A DNA stretch of 64,000 nt from Monosporascus cannonballus (lineage: Eukaryota; Ascomycota; Sordariomycetes; Xylariales): the NCBI GenBank assembly GCA_004154925.1, contig QJNS01000147.1, positions 1-64,000 on the forward strand. The letters are read 5' to 3'. The first letter of the stretch is position 1. Each line of letters begins with the position of its first letter. The notes under the pieces are model-generated. The model was given only the letters and a program-made list of their open reading frames with translations, did no database searches and was not told where the DNA came from. Below are positions 10,901-23,900 of this stretch, piece by piece. The position numbers and the translations under genes were made by a program.

Positions 10901-13900
10901 AATGGTCCTGGCAGTCCTTGGGAACCTGGTATTCCTGGAGCAGAGTCAACGTACTTCCCCAACCCTGGCACTGGACCCAACGGCCCTAGTGGTCCTCGAG
11001 GTTCTGGCATTGCCGGTGCCGAGCCAACGTACTTCCCTAACCCTGGGCCCCAGCCCAATGGTCCCGATGGCCCATGGGGCTCTGATATTCCCAACGTTCA
11101 ACCCACGCCATTGCCTGATGTTCAACCTAGCGGTCCTCTTGGTTCTTGGGGCCCTGGAACCCCAGGAGCCGAATCTACATATGCACTTGGCACCGGGCCG
11201 AACGGTCCTGGCAGTCCTGAAGGCCCTGGAGGCTCGGACATACCCTTCCCGACAGTGTTCTCCGTTGGAAACGGCCCCTTCGGTCCTGGAGATCCCAGCA
11301 TTCCCGGCGTCATAACTGCATCTCCTTCTGGTGTTGGGCCTAATGGTTCTGGTGGGCTTCCTGGCACTTCACCATGCCCCATTGACGAGTCTGGCTTCCT
11401 GTTCACTGCAAGCCCATTTGCAATCACGGAGACTAACACTAACCCTGTACCTACCGGCGCTGATCCTTGGGCTAGCGGTCCAGGTGGCGGCGAAAGCAGC
11501 ATCCCTTTTCAAGCTCCTTCTTCCTCCATTCCCACAATCCCATTTGGTGGCCCTGGCGGCCCTAGTGAGGGTTTCTCTGGCGGAGTCCCCGGCGGAGTCC
11601 CATTCTCGACTTTCCCTGTTCCTATCTCCGGAGGTTTCTTGACTGGCGCTGAAGGTTCAACGCCGTTACCTACAATCACTTTCACTGTTCCTGGAGCCAT
11701 TCCGACCAATCTGGGTTCCAATCCAGGCCTTCCTAAACCCTCGATCGTTAACACAGGACCGTTTGAAGGAACCCCGACCACTCCCCTTCCTGGTGTTTAC
11801 GGGGCAAGTCATTCAGTGTTGTCTTCTTCGTTCTTGTCACCTGCGGGCACCCAGGCTGGTCCATTTGATCCTTGGGGTTCACTAGCTGGCCCTGGCGGTA
11901 TCATCACTGGTGTACCAACTGCCCCTGGTAGAGTGACAGGTCCTGGAGGATTGCCAACGAGCCATGGCGGCGTCCCAACGGGTGTCCTGACTGGTCTTGG
12001 TGGTGCACCTCCTGGTGTCCCAGGTGTCCCCGGTGTCTTGACTGGTCCTCTAGGCTTCCCGACCGGTCCTGCCGGAGCACCCACTGGAGCACCTACTATT
12101 CCCGGTGTTGTTACTGGATCTGGCGGCTTACCTTCTGGTGCGCCCGGTATACCCGGTGTTGCGACAACTCCTCCCGGCTTGTCGACTGCTCCTGGCGGTG
12201 TCCCAACGGGCGTATTAACTGGCCCTGGCAATGCGCCTACTGGAATGCCGATCGGCCCTGGCGGCTTGCCTTCCAGTTTACCTACTGCTCCTGGCATTGT
12301 TCCTGGTCCTGAAGGCTTACCAACCGGTCCAGGTGGAGTGCCTACTGGAATAATAACTGGCCCCGGAGGCATACCTGGTGCACCCACTAGCCCAGGCGGT
12401 ATACCGTATGGTCCACCAGCTGGTCCTGGTGGTTGGCCTTCTGGCGTCGTGACCGGCCCTGCAGGCCTGCCATCTGGCGTACGCCCTGTTCCTGGTGTTG
12501 CGACTGGTCCTGGTGGCGTTCCAACTGGTGTGCCAGTTATTCCTGGTGCTGCAACTAATCCTGAAGCTATGCTAACTGGTGTGCCAATTATCCCTGGCAG
12601 GGCGACAGATCTTGGTGATTTGCCGACCGCTCCCGGAGGCCCACTCCCTGCTCCTGGCGGCATTCCCACAGGCATCCTGACTGGCCCAAGAGGCTTGCCA
12701 TCCGGTGTACCAATTGTCCCTGGCGTTGCGACTGGTCCTGGAGGTGTGTTATCTGGTATTCCGACCGGTCCTGGGCTCGAGTTTCCCACAATCATCGGGC
12801 CCCTAAGTGGCGGTTACGGAGCTGGCAACCCTACACTTCCATTCGGCCTATCCACTATGATGCCAGGAGACACCAGCGGACAAGGCATTTCTCCGACAAC
12901 CATCCCCGGCCAGGCACCTGGGTTGACTGGCCCTATAGTTCCGGGACCTGCGGGCACTGTGGGTGGGCCAGTGCCTAGCATATTCTCTGTTGGCATCACA
13001 AGCGGTATCCCTCTTATTCCTGTGCCCACAGCTACCGGGACCGCGATTCCAACTGTCTTGGCGCCTCCAGGTATCCTGACTGCTGTTCCTCCTATGTCTG
13101 TGGTTCCGGAAATCCCAACGGTTGTCCCACCTGGTGGCGCTGGTGCATCCACACCCTGTCTAGAATTGGAGAGCCTCCTTTCGGGAGCTCTCACGGGTGC
13201 CGGCTTTACTTCGTTGCCAACCGCTTTGCCGATCTCACCCACAAGCAACTGGATGACTATCGCGTCGCCTCCGCCATTCGGCAGTTTGTCGGCGGGTTCT
13301 ATTGAGACATCGTCCGATAGAACCACGTCTGCCACCAAGGGACCGCCGTTGACGAATCCTCCCCTACCAACATCTGCAACATTTAGCATTCCGCCACGTG
13401 TGCTGACAAGCCCTCCGTTTGCGAATACATCTATCCCGGCTCCATTGACTACCAGCAACGTGCCGATGCCTGTGGGATGCCTGTCGATGGCCTTCTCAAC
13501 GATCTCGACAATGACTTTTTCATGGTGTGCTCAGGTAGCCACTTCACATACCATTGACTTGGCAGCCACACTTGAACCTAGCGTTGTCGCTCATGAGGTC
13601 AATGGCGTCAGTATGGCTGATACCGCCGCCGAGCCCGCTATGGTCATTCCTACATTCTCTGAGGGGGGCTATGACTTCACTGGTCCGCAATCAACACCAC
13701 TGCCGTCCACACTGTCCGTGGTGGTCCGTTCGGCGGGCCCAGCGACCTCCGACAGTCGTGACTCCTCGCCCCCCGATTGTGGAAAGACTGCTGATATAGG
13801 AAATTTCACCTTCAATGTAAGTCCTTTGAGCATACTTGCAGTTAGAGATAGTCTGTTAACTCTGGTTAGGTTGACGACCTCCCCCCTTCAGCCCTTGACC

Positions 13901-14529
13901 CGGCTGCTGGTCATAAGGATGTCCACCCTATGCCCATGCTCAGCCCCTATCACAAGTTTTGGTTCTCTCCAGGGTTCGAAGTACTTCCTCCTGTGGCGCG
14001 CTCATTCCGGCCGTCTTCTGGGAAGCACATGCTTCAATTCGACCCTGTATTCGCTTCAGGAGCGCCAGGGTCAGATGTGCCCTCAGGAACTGCAAAGATT
14101 AGTGTTGGTCCTCCAAAGTCAACGTCATGCTTCCTCTTCAACTTCTATAGTGCCGACATTGGTTGCACGTCTAGCGGGCCTGATTGTGTATTCAACTTCA
14201 CCGGGTTGCGGTACGACTACGAATCTGGCGAAGAAGGTCTTGCGATCTCCCAGGTCCTTCAGATTCCGGCTTGCCAAGATCCGGAACGCTGCAGTCTGGT
14301 GTCTACCAAGATGGATGGCTTCGAGCGTCTCACCTCCATCCTAATCAGCATGACAGTAATTGGCGAGAGAAGGCCATTCTTAATGGACCACTTATCCCTT
14401 GGCTGGTCTGATAATACCTGTGAGACTGCCGACTGCCGATCTACAGTCCTCGACATCCTCCGAAAGCGTGAGCAGTATGCTTCTGGCAGAAAGACGGCAC
14501 TGCGAAGACGGGTTTTCGGCCTCTACTGA
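7923..14529 (+). CDS. Giant secreted Gly/Pro/Ser/Thr-rich collagen-like protein
   Basis: Three exons: 7923-8002, 8059-13816 and 13870-14529. Both introns are small (56 nt, GTGAGT donor, GCTGAC branch, GGCAG acceptor; 53 nt, GTAAGT donor, TAG acceptor), and the phases close exactly to 2165 residues. Exon 1 encodes a signal peptide (MRENTLLGVLGAVRLVGLSSA, then QEY). Low-complexity blocks follow: Thr/Val-rich ITVTVP-type repeats; GPFPGSP/GPFPGFP repeats at about residues 200-385; GTGPNGP and PWGPGIPG repeats at about 700-1090; and GVPTG/TGPGG/PSGVP repeats at about 1300-1600. The third exon encodes a non-repetitive C-terminal domain with seven cysteines, one more lying just before it (DCGK), and aromatic motifs (PYHKFWFSPGFEVLPP). 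The architecture suggests a cell-surface or wall-associated structural protein or adhesin. GXY periodicity is imperfect, so a true collagen triple helix is uncertain. The long exon also reads openly into intron 1, so an ORF-only call would lose the signal peptide. Confidence 0.85.
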
Positions 14530-15888
14530 GGTGGAGTCGCATGTAAGGCGACTTTAGTGACATGAAGGCATTGAACACCACTCGATTTGCTGACGTCGAG
14601 ATATTTGCTGGATTTACAGGAGAAGGCCTATTACGGACGAGTCTATTGACTCTGTCACTAGTATAATACATGTGGTGAGAGGAGTTTTGAGGTGGGATAC
14701 ATCCTGGCAATTTTGGTCGATTCAATGCTTCGACTTGTATGTACTTACAGCTAGATCGTAGAGCCTCATCTTACCTGTAATCAAAATGACGATTCCAGCC
14801 TTTTAATTTTTTTTTTTTTTTTTTGGAGGCGAGTCACTCGGCGCAATCGCTTTTCGCAGTATCCCAAATTTTACCTCGTAAAATTAATGTCCTCAAAGCT
14901 GACGTAGGCTCCAATGGTGCATCTTCGGCCCGATGCCTATCAAGTATATGTGGGGAATTGCTCTGGATTACGCAAATACCGGTAAAATATTGCGGTATCG
15001 GCCCGCCGAAGGGCGCGAACTAGGTTGACTCCCCAATGACCGTCGTGAACAGCCATTTGTTTGTTCCCGTTGCCGAACTAATGGACATCTCAATCAGGTT
15101 TTGTCTTGAGAAACGACGCTCGAGCATTATAGCTACCCCCAGCCCCTATCATTCACCATGGTGCTAAGATGAGCTTGGCGATTGGTAAGCCCCGGGAATA
15201 CGGGCAAATGGTGGTTTTCCGCCGCATATTCCCTTGCAGCGTCTCCGATCCGGTACGGTAGGCTACTTCGGCAAGGCCCACGACCCACACATAACCTCGA
15301 GATCCGATATATACTGCAGGGACTCGATCACACAAGCACGACGGGCGAATATCATTAAGCAGTCATCGTGATTACGTATTTGGCTCTGGTAATTGGATGG
15401 GGCTTCTTTGAGAATCCGGGGAAGCACGACATGTCAATTATAAAAGCCTTTCCATTCCTAGTTGCATTTTCCGTTTTGAGTCCATTCGGCACCGCTCCTC
15501 AACCGGCGTATCCACTGAGTTGACGAGGATCGGGTCCCACAAGAGGATGCAAACAACTTCGGTCTAGCGATAGTGGGCCTTTGAAGGCACCCTGGACGGC
15601 TTTAAAACTCTATTGCCCGCCTGTGTTTTCTTGAATCCTGATGCCCGGTCGTTGCCCCAAGTGACTCACGGTTTGAATTTGTCGGATTCCTGTGTAAATT
15701 ATTTGTCAGGACGCAGCTTGCGTGACGTGGCAGGAAGCAAATTTCGTTCGTATTGGCATCTACCCTGGCTCTTATTGTGGTGTTACTACATATACTGCAC
15801 TGCAAAATTGCTTCTCCATTTAATGAATACCATTCGTGACCCTTCGAAACGCGTTTCATACTAGCTAACGAATAATTCTTCAACAACC
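14530..15888. other. Intergenic, T-tract, no supported gene
   Basis: Contains a long T homopolymer (about 14808-14824, right after AATTTT). Short ORFs on both strands lack features. The last part is the promoter region of the transporter; GCTAAC and CAACAACC precede its ATG. Nothing else is recognised. Confidence 0.5.
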
Positions 15889-17675
15889 ATGCCATCTTCT
15901 ACTTCACCAAACACAAGTAAAGGTAAACTTCCAATAGATGTCAAAAAACAAGAGCAGTCGAGTTCCAATGGACGACGTGGCGGCCCAGTCTCCGAGAGCT
16001 ATACACCATCAGATGTCAACGGCTGCCGAGGGGGATGCGAAGATGAATGGAGTATACAACCAGGACCAAATTTCTTCAACACGGAAGTTAATGGGATGGC
16101 CGGAGCGGTGAACAGAGTACTAAGCAGAATATCGACCAAGTCGAGTTGGAACCCTGGACCTCCGCCGGACGGTGGCTCGAAGGCCTGGTTAACATGTGAG
16201 CCTCCCCGAACACTATGGTGAAAGGGTTCCCTAGCCTGATAGCAGTGCAGGCCTCTGCGCTCACTTTGTAGTCATGGACACGTGGGGGGTTATCAATTCA
16301 TTCGGAGTCTTCCAGAGCTATTATTTGAGCCTGTTAGGCCGACCGCCGTCGGATATCAGCTGGATCGGGTCCATACAAGTCTTCTTGACCTTCTTCATCA
16401 GCACGTTCACTGGCCGGGTCACAGACGCAGGGTTCTTCCGTCCGGTTCTCCTATGCGGCACCATAGTCACGGCAATTGGCATATTCACCACCTCAGTCGC
16501 CACGGAGTACTGGCAGCTGCTCCTCTCTCAGGGCATATGCATGGGCATCGGCAGCGGGTGTCTGTTCTGCCCGGCCGTCTCGACCATCTCGACGTATTTC
16601 AGCAAGAAGCGGTCCCTTGCCATCGGCATAGCGGCCAGCGGGTCCGCCACCGGCGGCCTCGTATTTCCCGCGATGGCGAGGCAGTTGTTGCCCACCGTCG
16701 GGTTCGGCTGGGCGGTGCGGGCGATCGGCTTCGTGCAGCTGGCCACGCTGCTCTTCGCCAACGTCTTCATGAAATCCAGGCTGCCGCCGCGGCGGGCGGG
16801 GAGTCTCGTGGAGTGGGGCGCGTTCAAAGAACTGGATTATACGTTCTATGCCGTGGGAATGTTTTTCGTAAGTTACTACCTCCCCTTTTACCATACCTTG
16901 GCAGCCTGCTCCCACACCCATCAATTCTCCGCCCCCAACTCTCACCTCCCAGATGCGATTCCAGACCCGGGCGCTCTTGCTTACAGCAGACACGGTCAGA
17001 ACTTCTTGGGGCTATACTTCGCCTTCTACTACATCTCAGCATTCAGCCGGACGATGATCACGCCGCAGTTGTCGTACACCGACTCGCTGAACCTGCTACT
17101 GGTCCTCAACGGCGTCGGGGCCGTCGGTCGCCTCCTGCCCAACTTCCTCGCCGACAGCGTCGGCCCGCTCAACATGCTGGCGCCTTCGTGCCTGCTCAGC
17201 AGCATCTGCCTGCTGGCCTGGATCGCCGTGCGCACGCCCGACGGTCTCTACGCCTGGGTCGTCTTCTTCGGCATCTTTGGCGGCGCCATCCAGAGCCTCT
17301 TCCCTGCAGGGCTCAGCAGTCTGACGACGGACTTGCGGAAACAGGGTAAGTAATTTCTTTCTGCCTAACACGATATCGTCTCCGTCATCTCAGTTCCAGC
17401 AGGATCTATCTCTCCAGGCTTAGGAAACAGCCGAAGTACCCATACTGACTCCGCTCGATACAGGGACGCGCATGGGTATGGTGTTTACGATCGTCAGCTT
17501 CGCTGTGCTGACCGGTAACCCGATTGCGGGCGCGCTGATCTCGGCCATGGACGGAAGATACCTCGGCGCGCAGTTGTTCACGGGTATGAGCATGTTAGTC
17601 GGCATGAGCTTCATCCTCGGCGCGAGACTGGCGAGGATGAGGAGGACGGGCGCGGGGTGGGGTGTCAAGATCTAA
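15889..17675 (+). CDS. MFS transporter, monocarboxylate transporter (MCT) family
   Basis: Four exons (15889-16195, 16251-16867, 17000-17345, 17464-17675) give 493 residues. The introns are 55, 132 and 118 nt, and all phases close. The second intron is open in frame, so the unspliced ORF would insert 44 wrong residues between VGMFF and NFLGLYFAFYYI. A hydrophilic N-terminus of about 95 residues precedes the MCT signature PPDGGSKAWL, where the usual Trp after GG is Ser. Twelve membrane segments follow, with DTWGVINSFGVFQSYY at segment 1, LDYTFYAVGMFF and NFLGLYFAFYYI near segment 7, a LGAQLF motif near segment 11, and a short basic tail. Members of this plasma-membrane family move monocarboxylates, riboflavin or siderophore-like substrates by proton symport; the substrate here cannot be read from sequence. 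No co-regulated neighbour is visible. Confidence 0.9.
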
Positions 17676-19494
17676 GTTTCGGGAGGCGTTCAGTAGTAGG
17701 GCCGCTACTTGGTAGCGGCAGTCGAGGCGGCCTGCTGCTCCCTTCTCGGGGAGCGAAGGAAAGGTTGAGGAGAACAAACTGGTTGTCGTGTGAATGATAA
17801 AATGTGCACGCCCCGGCGTTACGCGTATTCAGGCAAACACCGGCCATGATGATTAGACAGCTCTGTAATTATTCTCGGTAACTAGAGTACGGATTTTGGA
17901 TATTGCCGAGATCCAATTAGGGATAAAGGGCGATGACTGATAATTAATGCATTAGTAAGCGAAAAGGTAGAAAGATCATCTTAGGTAATACACTAAAAAG
18001 GAGCAAAAAGGGGCCGGGTGCCGAGATGTTGCGAATAGGGGACCAAGCTCCCGGGTGTAGGAAGTCGTCTGGCACAGGTGCACCTGTCTCGCGCCCCCGC
18101 CGCTCAGCTTTCTCTCCCCCAGCTCCAAGCTCCTAGTGCTCCACAGCACGGTTTGCTGCAAGCTCTCTCACAGTTCAACCGTATCAAACACGGCGATGCG
18201 TCTCGTGACCCCAGGCTTCAGCTCTGACGCTGTCATACTTGGTTTCCATAATCGCTCGTCTATAACTCTAGTCTGTATAAAAGCACCGTAGTCAATGTAC
18301 CGCCCTCAACAAGATCTACAATCGTCTTAGAGTCATCACTATAAATTTAAAAAGGGGGGGGGGGCATAAAACAGACCACGATTGTAGCTCTAGAGCTAAT
18401 CTCTAAACCCCAACAGGCTTGGGACGGTTATCGACATTGAGGCATGATTCATAGAGTAGAAAGCAAGGAAGAGTCCTATAGCCGCGAAGGGGATCGGCGT
18501 ATCCATAAGCCACCCACACTTGATCTAGGCCGAGAATGTATGTAAGAGATACAGCGCAATGGAAAAGACGCAACTTACCAACGCTGCTCTGGGAATTGGA
18601 GAGATAGCCTGTGACGCCCTAAAGATAATGTATGCGGACATCAATAAACGGGCAAATCCTCGTGGCGGATTAAGAGGACCGTTCAAGAGGAGAAAAGCTG
18701 CCTTGGGGTGTGAGATCGGGAAGTGAAGGATATGTGGCCGATGGGATGGGAGAAGGAATATCGACAAGGGGAAGTCAGTGGCTGTCAAACCTGAAAAATG
18801 TGAGGCCCCACACTAGGCGGGACATTATCAGGTCTTAAATCTCACAGTGGCGGTTGAAGGCCGTCTCACAGACTCATCCTTATAAGAAAGTGCCTGAGAA
18901 ACTGCGTAAAAGAGCGCCTGACGGGTCTCGCAACTTGCTAGGGTGACCGCAAGTAAAACAAGCCGGTGTGCTCACGACGTTATGATTCATGACCACAAAC
19001 GTGGGCTATGATACGTTGCGGCTAATCATCAGACGGCCAAGCTTATATATCTGGTGTGCATAGCTCGTCAGAATAAAATCTCCGAGTGATGTTGTAACTA
19101 TTAAATATCGGATCCGGGACTGTAACCTCTGCCGTCAAGCCTGGTCATGTCAAGCGGAGACTCACACAAGCGAACACGCAAAACCGGACGCCTTGTGATA
19201 CCACAGCGATATACCTTATTTACCAACATACCTCAAAGAAGATCGAATTAACCACCGAAAAAACCATCACGTTGGGGTTTGTACAACAATCGTGAGAACT
19301 ATAAATTCCAGGCATACTCGGGTCCCTAAGTCATGCCTCTGCTTCTTCACCATCCTCCATTCAAGAAGACTATCTGGGCGGCAACCGCATCTACATACGC
19401 AAAATCACACATTTAAAGCCTTCGAACTTTCCAGGACATAAGGCGGCACCCCGATCAACGCCCCACCCTTTCAACGCGCCGGCGATTTCCCATA
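17676..19494. other. Intergenic up to the retrotransposon border
   Basis: About 1.8 kb with normal base composition and no supported gene. It contains an A-run followed by an 11-nt G tract (18353-18363). A minus-strand ORF at 18788 down to 18525 (87 codons, hydrophobic C-terminus) has no supporting context. The stretch ends at the CAAAA target duplication of element I. Confidence 0.5.
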
Positions 19495-19499
19495 CAAAA

Positions 19500-19705
19500 T
19501 GTAAGATAATGGATAACTGTGAGCTGGGTGAGGTGATCTCCGACCAGTCGCAAAGCAGATTTCAAAAAATAAGTGTATTAGGTTATTTCCATCTAACGTT
19601 TCCCATTAGCTGCCAAATAATAGATTTATACTAATAAGTGGGTCGGTGGCTGATCGGTGGCTGGTCGGTTACCAATTTTATCCTTATAAGGGCTGTATTT
19701 TTATA
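19500..19705 (-). repeat. 3' LTR of element I
   Basis: 206 bp. The first 60 bp (TGTAAGATAATGG... on the + strand) are barely mutated, whereas the inner part is AT-shifted. It carries two copies of an 11-bp unit GGTGGCTGATC; the right LTR has three. Confidence 0.85.
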
Positions 19706-20543
19706 ATTATTCGCCTCTTTTAAGTTATTAGTTTTTAACAGCATTATTATTAATTTGATATAATGCGTTTCGCGAATCTGGTTACGTATATTTACGGATA
19801 ATTTATTGTTATATTATGTTATAAGTGGTTATTATAATAATTAATATATACCATATTATGTAATTAATTATGTTCCGCCCAATTTTTTATTATAATTTAA
19901 TTTTAATCCCATTTTATTTACTTTTTTTTTCCTTTTCGTACTTATATTTTTATTCTTTTTGCGTACGCGTTTTGTTCGGTTTCCCCTTTTTTTATTTTTA
20001 TTTCGCCTTTTTCGTTTATTTTGCGTATTATTTCCGTTCGCCATTTTTTTTATAAGAAGTTGTAAAAAAAGTAATATTTTAATAATAATAAGAATTAGAA
20101 TTTTTTTAGCGTTATCCCTTTAACGCCGATAGTAAAATAAATATTAATCGTATTACGGGCGGTAATAAACCATATTATATTTATGTAATATAACGTTATT
20201 TTAATTACCGTATGGTTTACGTTTAAACCTTAAGTACCTTAAATTACGTCGTAATTAATTATTATTATAAAATTTTTTACGTTATAAGTAATTATGCTTA
20301 ATATTATTAATATTACCATTTAATTTCCGTTTAAATTCCAATCGTTTTTAAAGGTATTATTTAAATAAAATTTTAATTCGGTACCGATAATTAAAAGTTA
20401 ATCGATAAATTCGAAAAAGTTCGTATTAAAAATACTTAATACGAACGTTCCAACGTAATTGCGGTCGGTTATCGACTTAATATCTTTCGTAAGACCGAAT
20501 TTGCCCTTAATATGATTATTATTAAAAAATATCGTTTCCTTAA

Positions 20544-20919
20544 TGTTACGATCTAACAAGTTTCGGCCTCAAGAAATAGTTAAACAAAGATTATACTGAT
20601 TATCCCATAAGTCACGTGACGGTAATCACTGCCAAGCTAATAATTAGAAATAATTAAAAAGGATCTTAAATAATTATGATTACCACCAGCCGTATAATTA
20701 TAGATAATTAAGCCAAAAAGGAAAAAGATATATACGTTTATTATTTTTATAATTTAAATAACTTTAGCTTATAATATAATATTGTTATCTAAAGTACCCT
20801 CAATATTACGAAACGTAATACGATTATTATATATATTATTTAAATTTTTACGATATTTTTATTAACATAAACCCGTACCATTAAGGCTTAATAATTAATT
20901 AAACCTTTTAGCCGTTATA
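20544..20919 (+). repeat. 5' LTR of element II
   Basis: 376 bp, starts TGTTACGATC, ends CCGTTATA (RIP form of CCGTCACA). The primer-binding region follows with GTTATAAGTTTTTATTCAG, a stretch also found in mutated form after the 5' LTRs of elements III and V. The tRNA primer was not identified. Confidence 0.85.
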
Positions 20920-20975
20920 CGTTATAAGTTTTTATTCAGTAATATCGTCAAACTCTGAGCAATATCGCCGACATT

Positions 20976-23900
20976 ATATTTACCAGTAAGCAGCTCGAAC
21001 AGCCCATTTACCAAGTTCTTGATTACCCGAACACTGGAATAAAATCTAAGAAGAAAAAGGAGAAACCTTTTCTTTTCTACAAAAAAGTTCTTCGACGACT
21101 TGATATTATAAACGAACGTATTTTTCAGCTTAAAAGAAACAATAATAATCTTACGATATCTTTTTAAGCCGCTTACGAAAAATTTAAGAAAAAAAAGTTT
21201 CCGAAATTAAGAAACTTTTTCGAATAAATTAGGTTATTTAGTTAAATTTTGCTAAAAAATCAGGAAAAGTTTTTAAATTTCCTCAGTTAAAATTTCTTAA
21301 TGGAACTTTAACTAAATTATAATTATTCTTAATTTAATACCGAACATATTTTAAGTATTTTTCTATTTAATTTGTTACGCTTATCATACGAATTAAATTC
21401 GTAATCGAGCGATTTATCGGAAATACGGCTATTTGGTTTAAACCCGTTATAAGAAAGCATATTACCTTATTAATCGAAAAACGAAACCCAAAAATACTAT
21501 GAATTGATAACAATTACGAATAATTTAAGCAAATATTTACGAAACCTTTCGAAATAATAAACGAGAAAATAAAAGCTAAAATATAAATCTAGTAATTACG
21601 TTAAAAAGGACGGGCATTTAATTACGGCAATACGTTAATTGAATTAATAATTAAATTAAATTAAGAATAAAAAATATTAATAATTAAATTTTTCGACGGC
21701 TTAAAAAAGAAATACAAAAGGAATTGTTCAAGTTCGATCGGCCTAATTATTTATCGGATTATATTATTATAACAATTAAAATTAACGATTGACAATACGC
21801 ATAACGTATTAGAAATACTAAAGGAAAAAATAATAGCAAACCTCGATATATAGCTAATATTAACGGTTTTCGATATAATAACATTTTTTATGGCACAGAA
21901 CTAGGACCTATGGAATTAAAAGCCATTTATAAGAAGGATTAGAGCCAAATTAAGTGTTATAATTACAATAAAATAGGATTTAAGATATCGTAATATAAAG
22001 CATTTAAAAAGCTCTATTAAAATAACTAGAAACCAATATTTAAAGGATAATCTAGAAAAAACCAAAAAAACGGAAGCAAATTTATTAATATAATTCAACT
22101 TAAATATATACTAAATCCTCCATAACGAAAAATCCAATAAAGAATATAAAAAGCCAGAAAACTAACGTAATAAATATTGCAAGCATAATAAAAGGTATTA
22201 TAAGGATAATTACGCGAATACCAGAATTAAATAAATTTTTTTTATCCCGGAACTCTTAATCGATATGGTAAAATAAATACTATATACTGTCGACGACGAA
22301 AATATCCCGATTACGAAAAATAAAAATAATATATCCACGAACGAATTACCCGTATATATTACGAAGGATTCGATTTTCCAAATCGTACCAAAAATAATAA
22401 AAATAATAAGTAATAATATTAACATTTTCGAACTATAAGCTTAAAAAATATCCAGCAGCTGGCCAAAACAAAAAGCTAGCCCGAAAAAAAACAGTACCCG
22501 CAGAATAACCCTTTCTGTCACTATAAATAATATAATTACCAAACGAAAAAAAGGTTAATTTAGTATACGGTAAAAAAGCATTACCAAAAAGTTATTACGG
22601 ATCTCAATTTTTAATTAATATTTACTATAGATCCTTACGAAAAAAAAACCATTAAAAATACGTTAATTTAGAGAAGGTTTTTAGAACAATAATCAGGACG
22701 ACGTATAATAAGATATAATTATAAACATAAAAAAACAATTTACTCAATAAAAACAGAAATTATAATAAAATCAAAAACAGCTAATAAAGCCAGAAGAAAT
22801 AATATGCCGGTACTAACGACAAATATAGCAGTTTAACGCATTAAATAAAAAAACCCAAATAAAGTCCGACAAATTCGAATAAAAGTTAAAAAAAAGTTAC
22901 CTATAAAAAAGCTGTAAAATAATAAAATCCAAAAAAATCAAAAGAAATTTCTAAAAGAGGCTTTAAATATAACGATAAAAAATATTAATAACTTTGTTAA
23001 TTTAAATATACGAATCGAAACGTATTTATATATTATAATAATAGATTACGGAGCTCTAAATGGAAATTATATTATACCAAATATAGTGAATAAGTTTAAA
23101 CTGCCATAAAAATACAAATTAAAACCTTATATGACAATAAATGTCGAAAATTAGGAATTCGTTTACGATAACCAAAATATTATACGCAAAATTAATTACC
23201 TCGTGGTTTTTATCTAAAGACGATATTAAATACTTAATTTCGACATTATTCTATTTAAAAATTACGATATAATTTTAGAATTACCATAAATACGTTAATA
23301 CGGAGTTTTGATTAACTGTAAATTAGCCAGGTAAAATTCGCTTTATTTTCTATTAACAAACAAAAGAAATTAAGATTTTAACATTCGATCGATAATGATA
23401 ATAAATGTAAGTATAAGGATACAACAGAAATCTTATTACCTAAAAAAACAAAATATAAAAAAGAAAAGAAGGATTAAAAAATACAACGTATCGTTATTAC
23501 CATTAAAGCAAAACTAAAACAACTAAATAATAATTTAAAACAACAAGAATAATAATCTTAAATGTTAGAAAGTCTCACCAATATATTACTATAATACCAC
23601 GAATTTAAATCGCTTTTTAAAAAGAAATTCAATACGAAATTACCAAAACATAACGAATAAAATTACGAAATAATTTTCAAAAAAAGATCCTTAAAGAAAT
23701 TCTACCCTATGTATAACTTTAATGGAAACGAACTACATACTTTAAAAAATATCTGGAAAATCGGTTACAAAAAAAATGTATTCGACCTTCGAAATTATTA
23801 GCAGAATATCCGATATTTTTCTTACTAAAAAAAATTGAAAATTACAATTTATAATTAATTATCGGCAATTAAACGATATTATTATTAAGGATCGAATATT

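Noticed and set aside
8003..14344. Single 2113-codon ORF taken as the whole gene
   Set aside because: It begins at the GTGAGT splice donor and runs into the second intron. The three-exon model adds a signal peptide and a C-terminal domain with exact phases.
16282..17349. 355-codon ORF in a second frame of the transporter gene
   Set aside because: Arg/His/Pro/Gln-rich shadow of GC-rich codons; the other frame encodes clear membrane segments of the MCT family.
18525..18788. 87-codon minus ORF with hydrophobic end
   Set aside because: Weak composition, no splice or promoter support; left as intergenic.
22210..22425. 71-codon minus ORF, and the similar plus ORF at 56033-56218
   Set aside because: Antisense shadows of the same gag-pol segment in elements II and IV; no independent start or conserved spacing.
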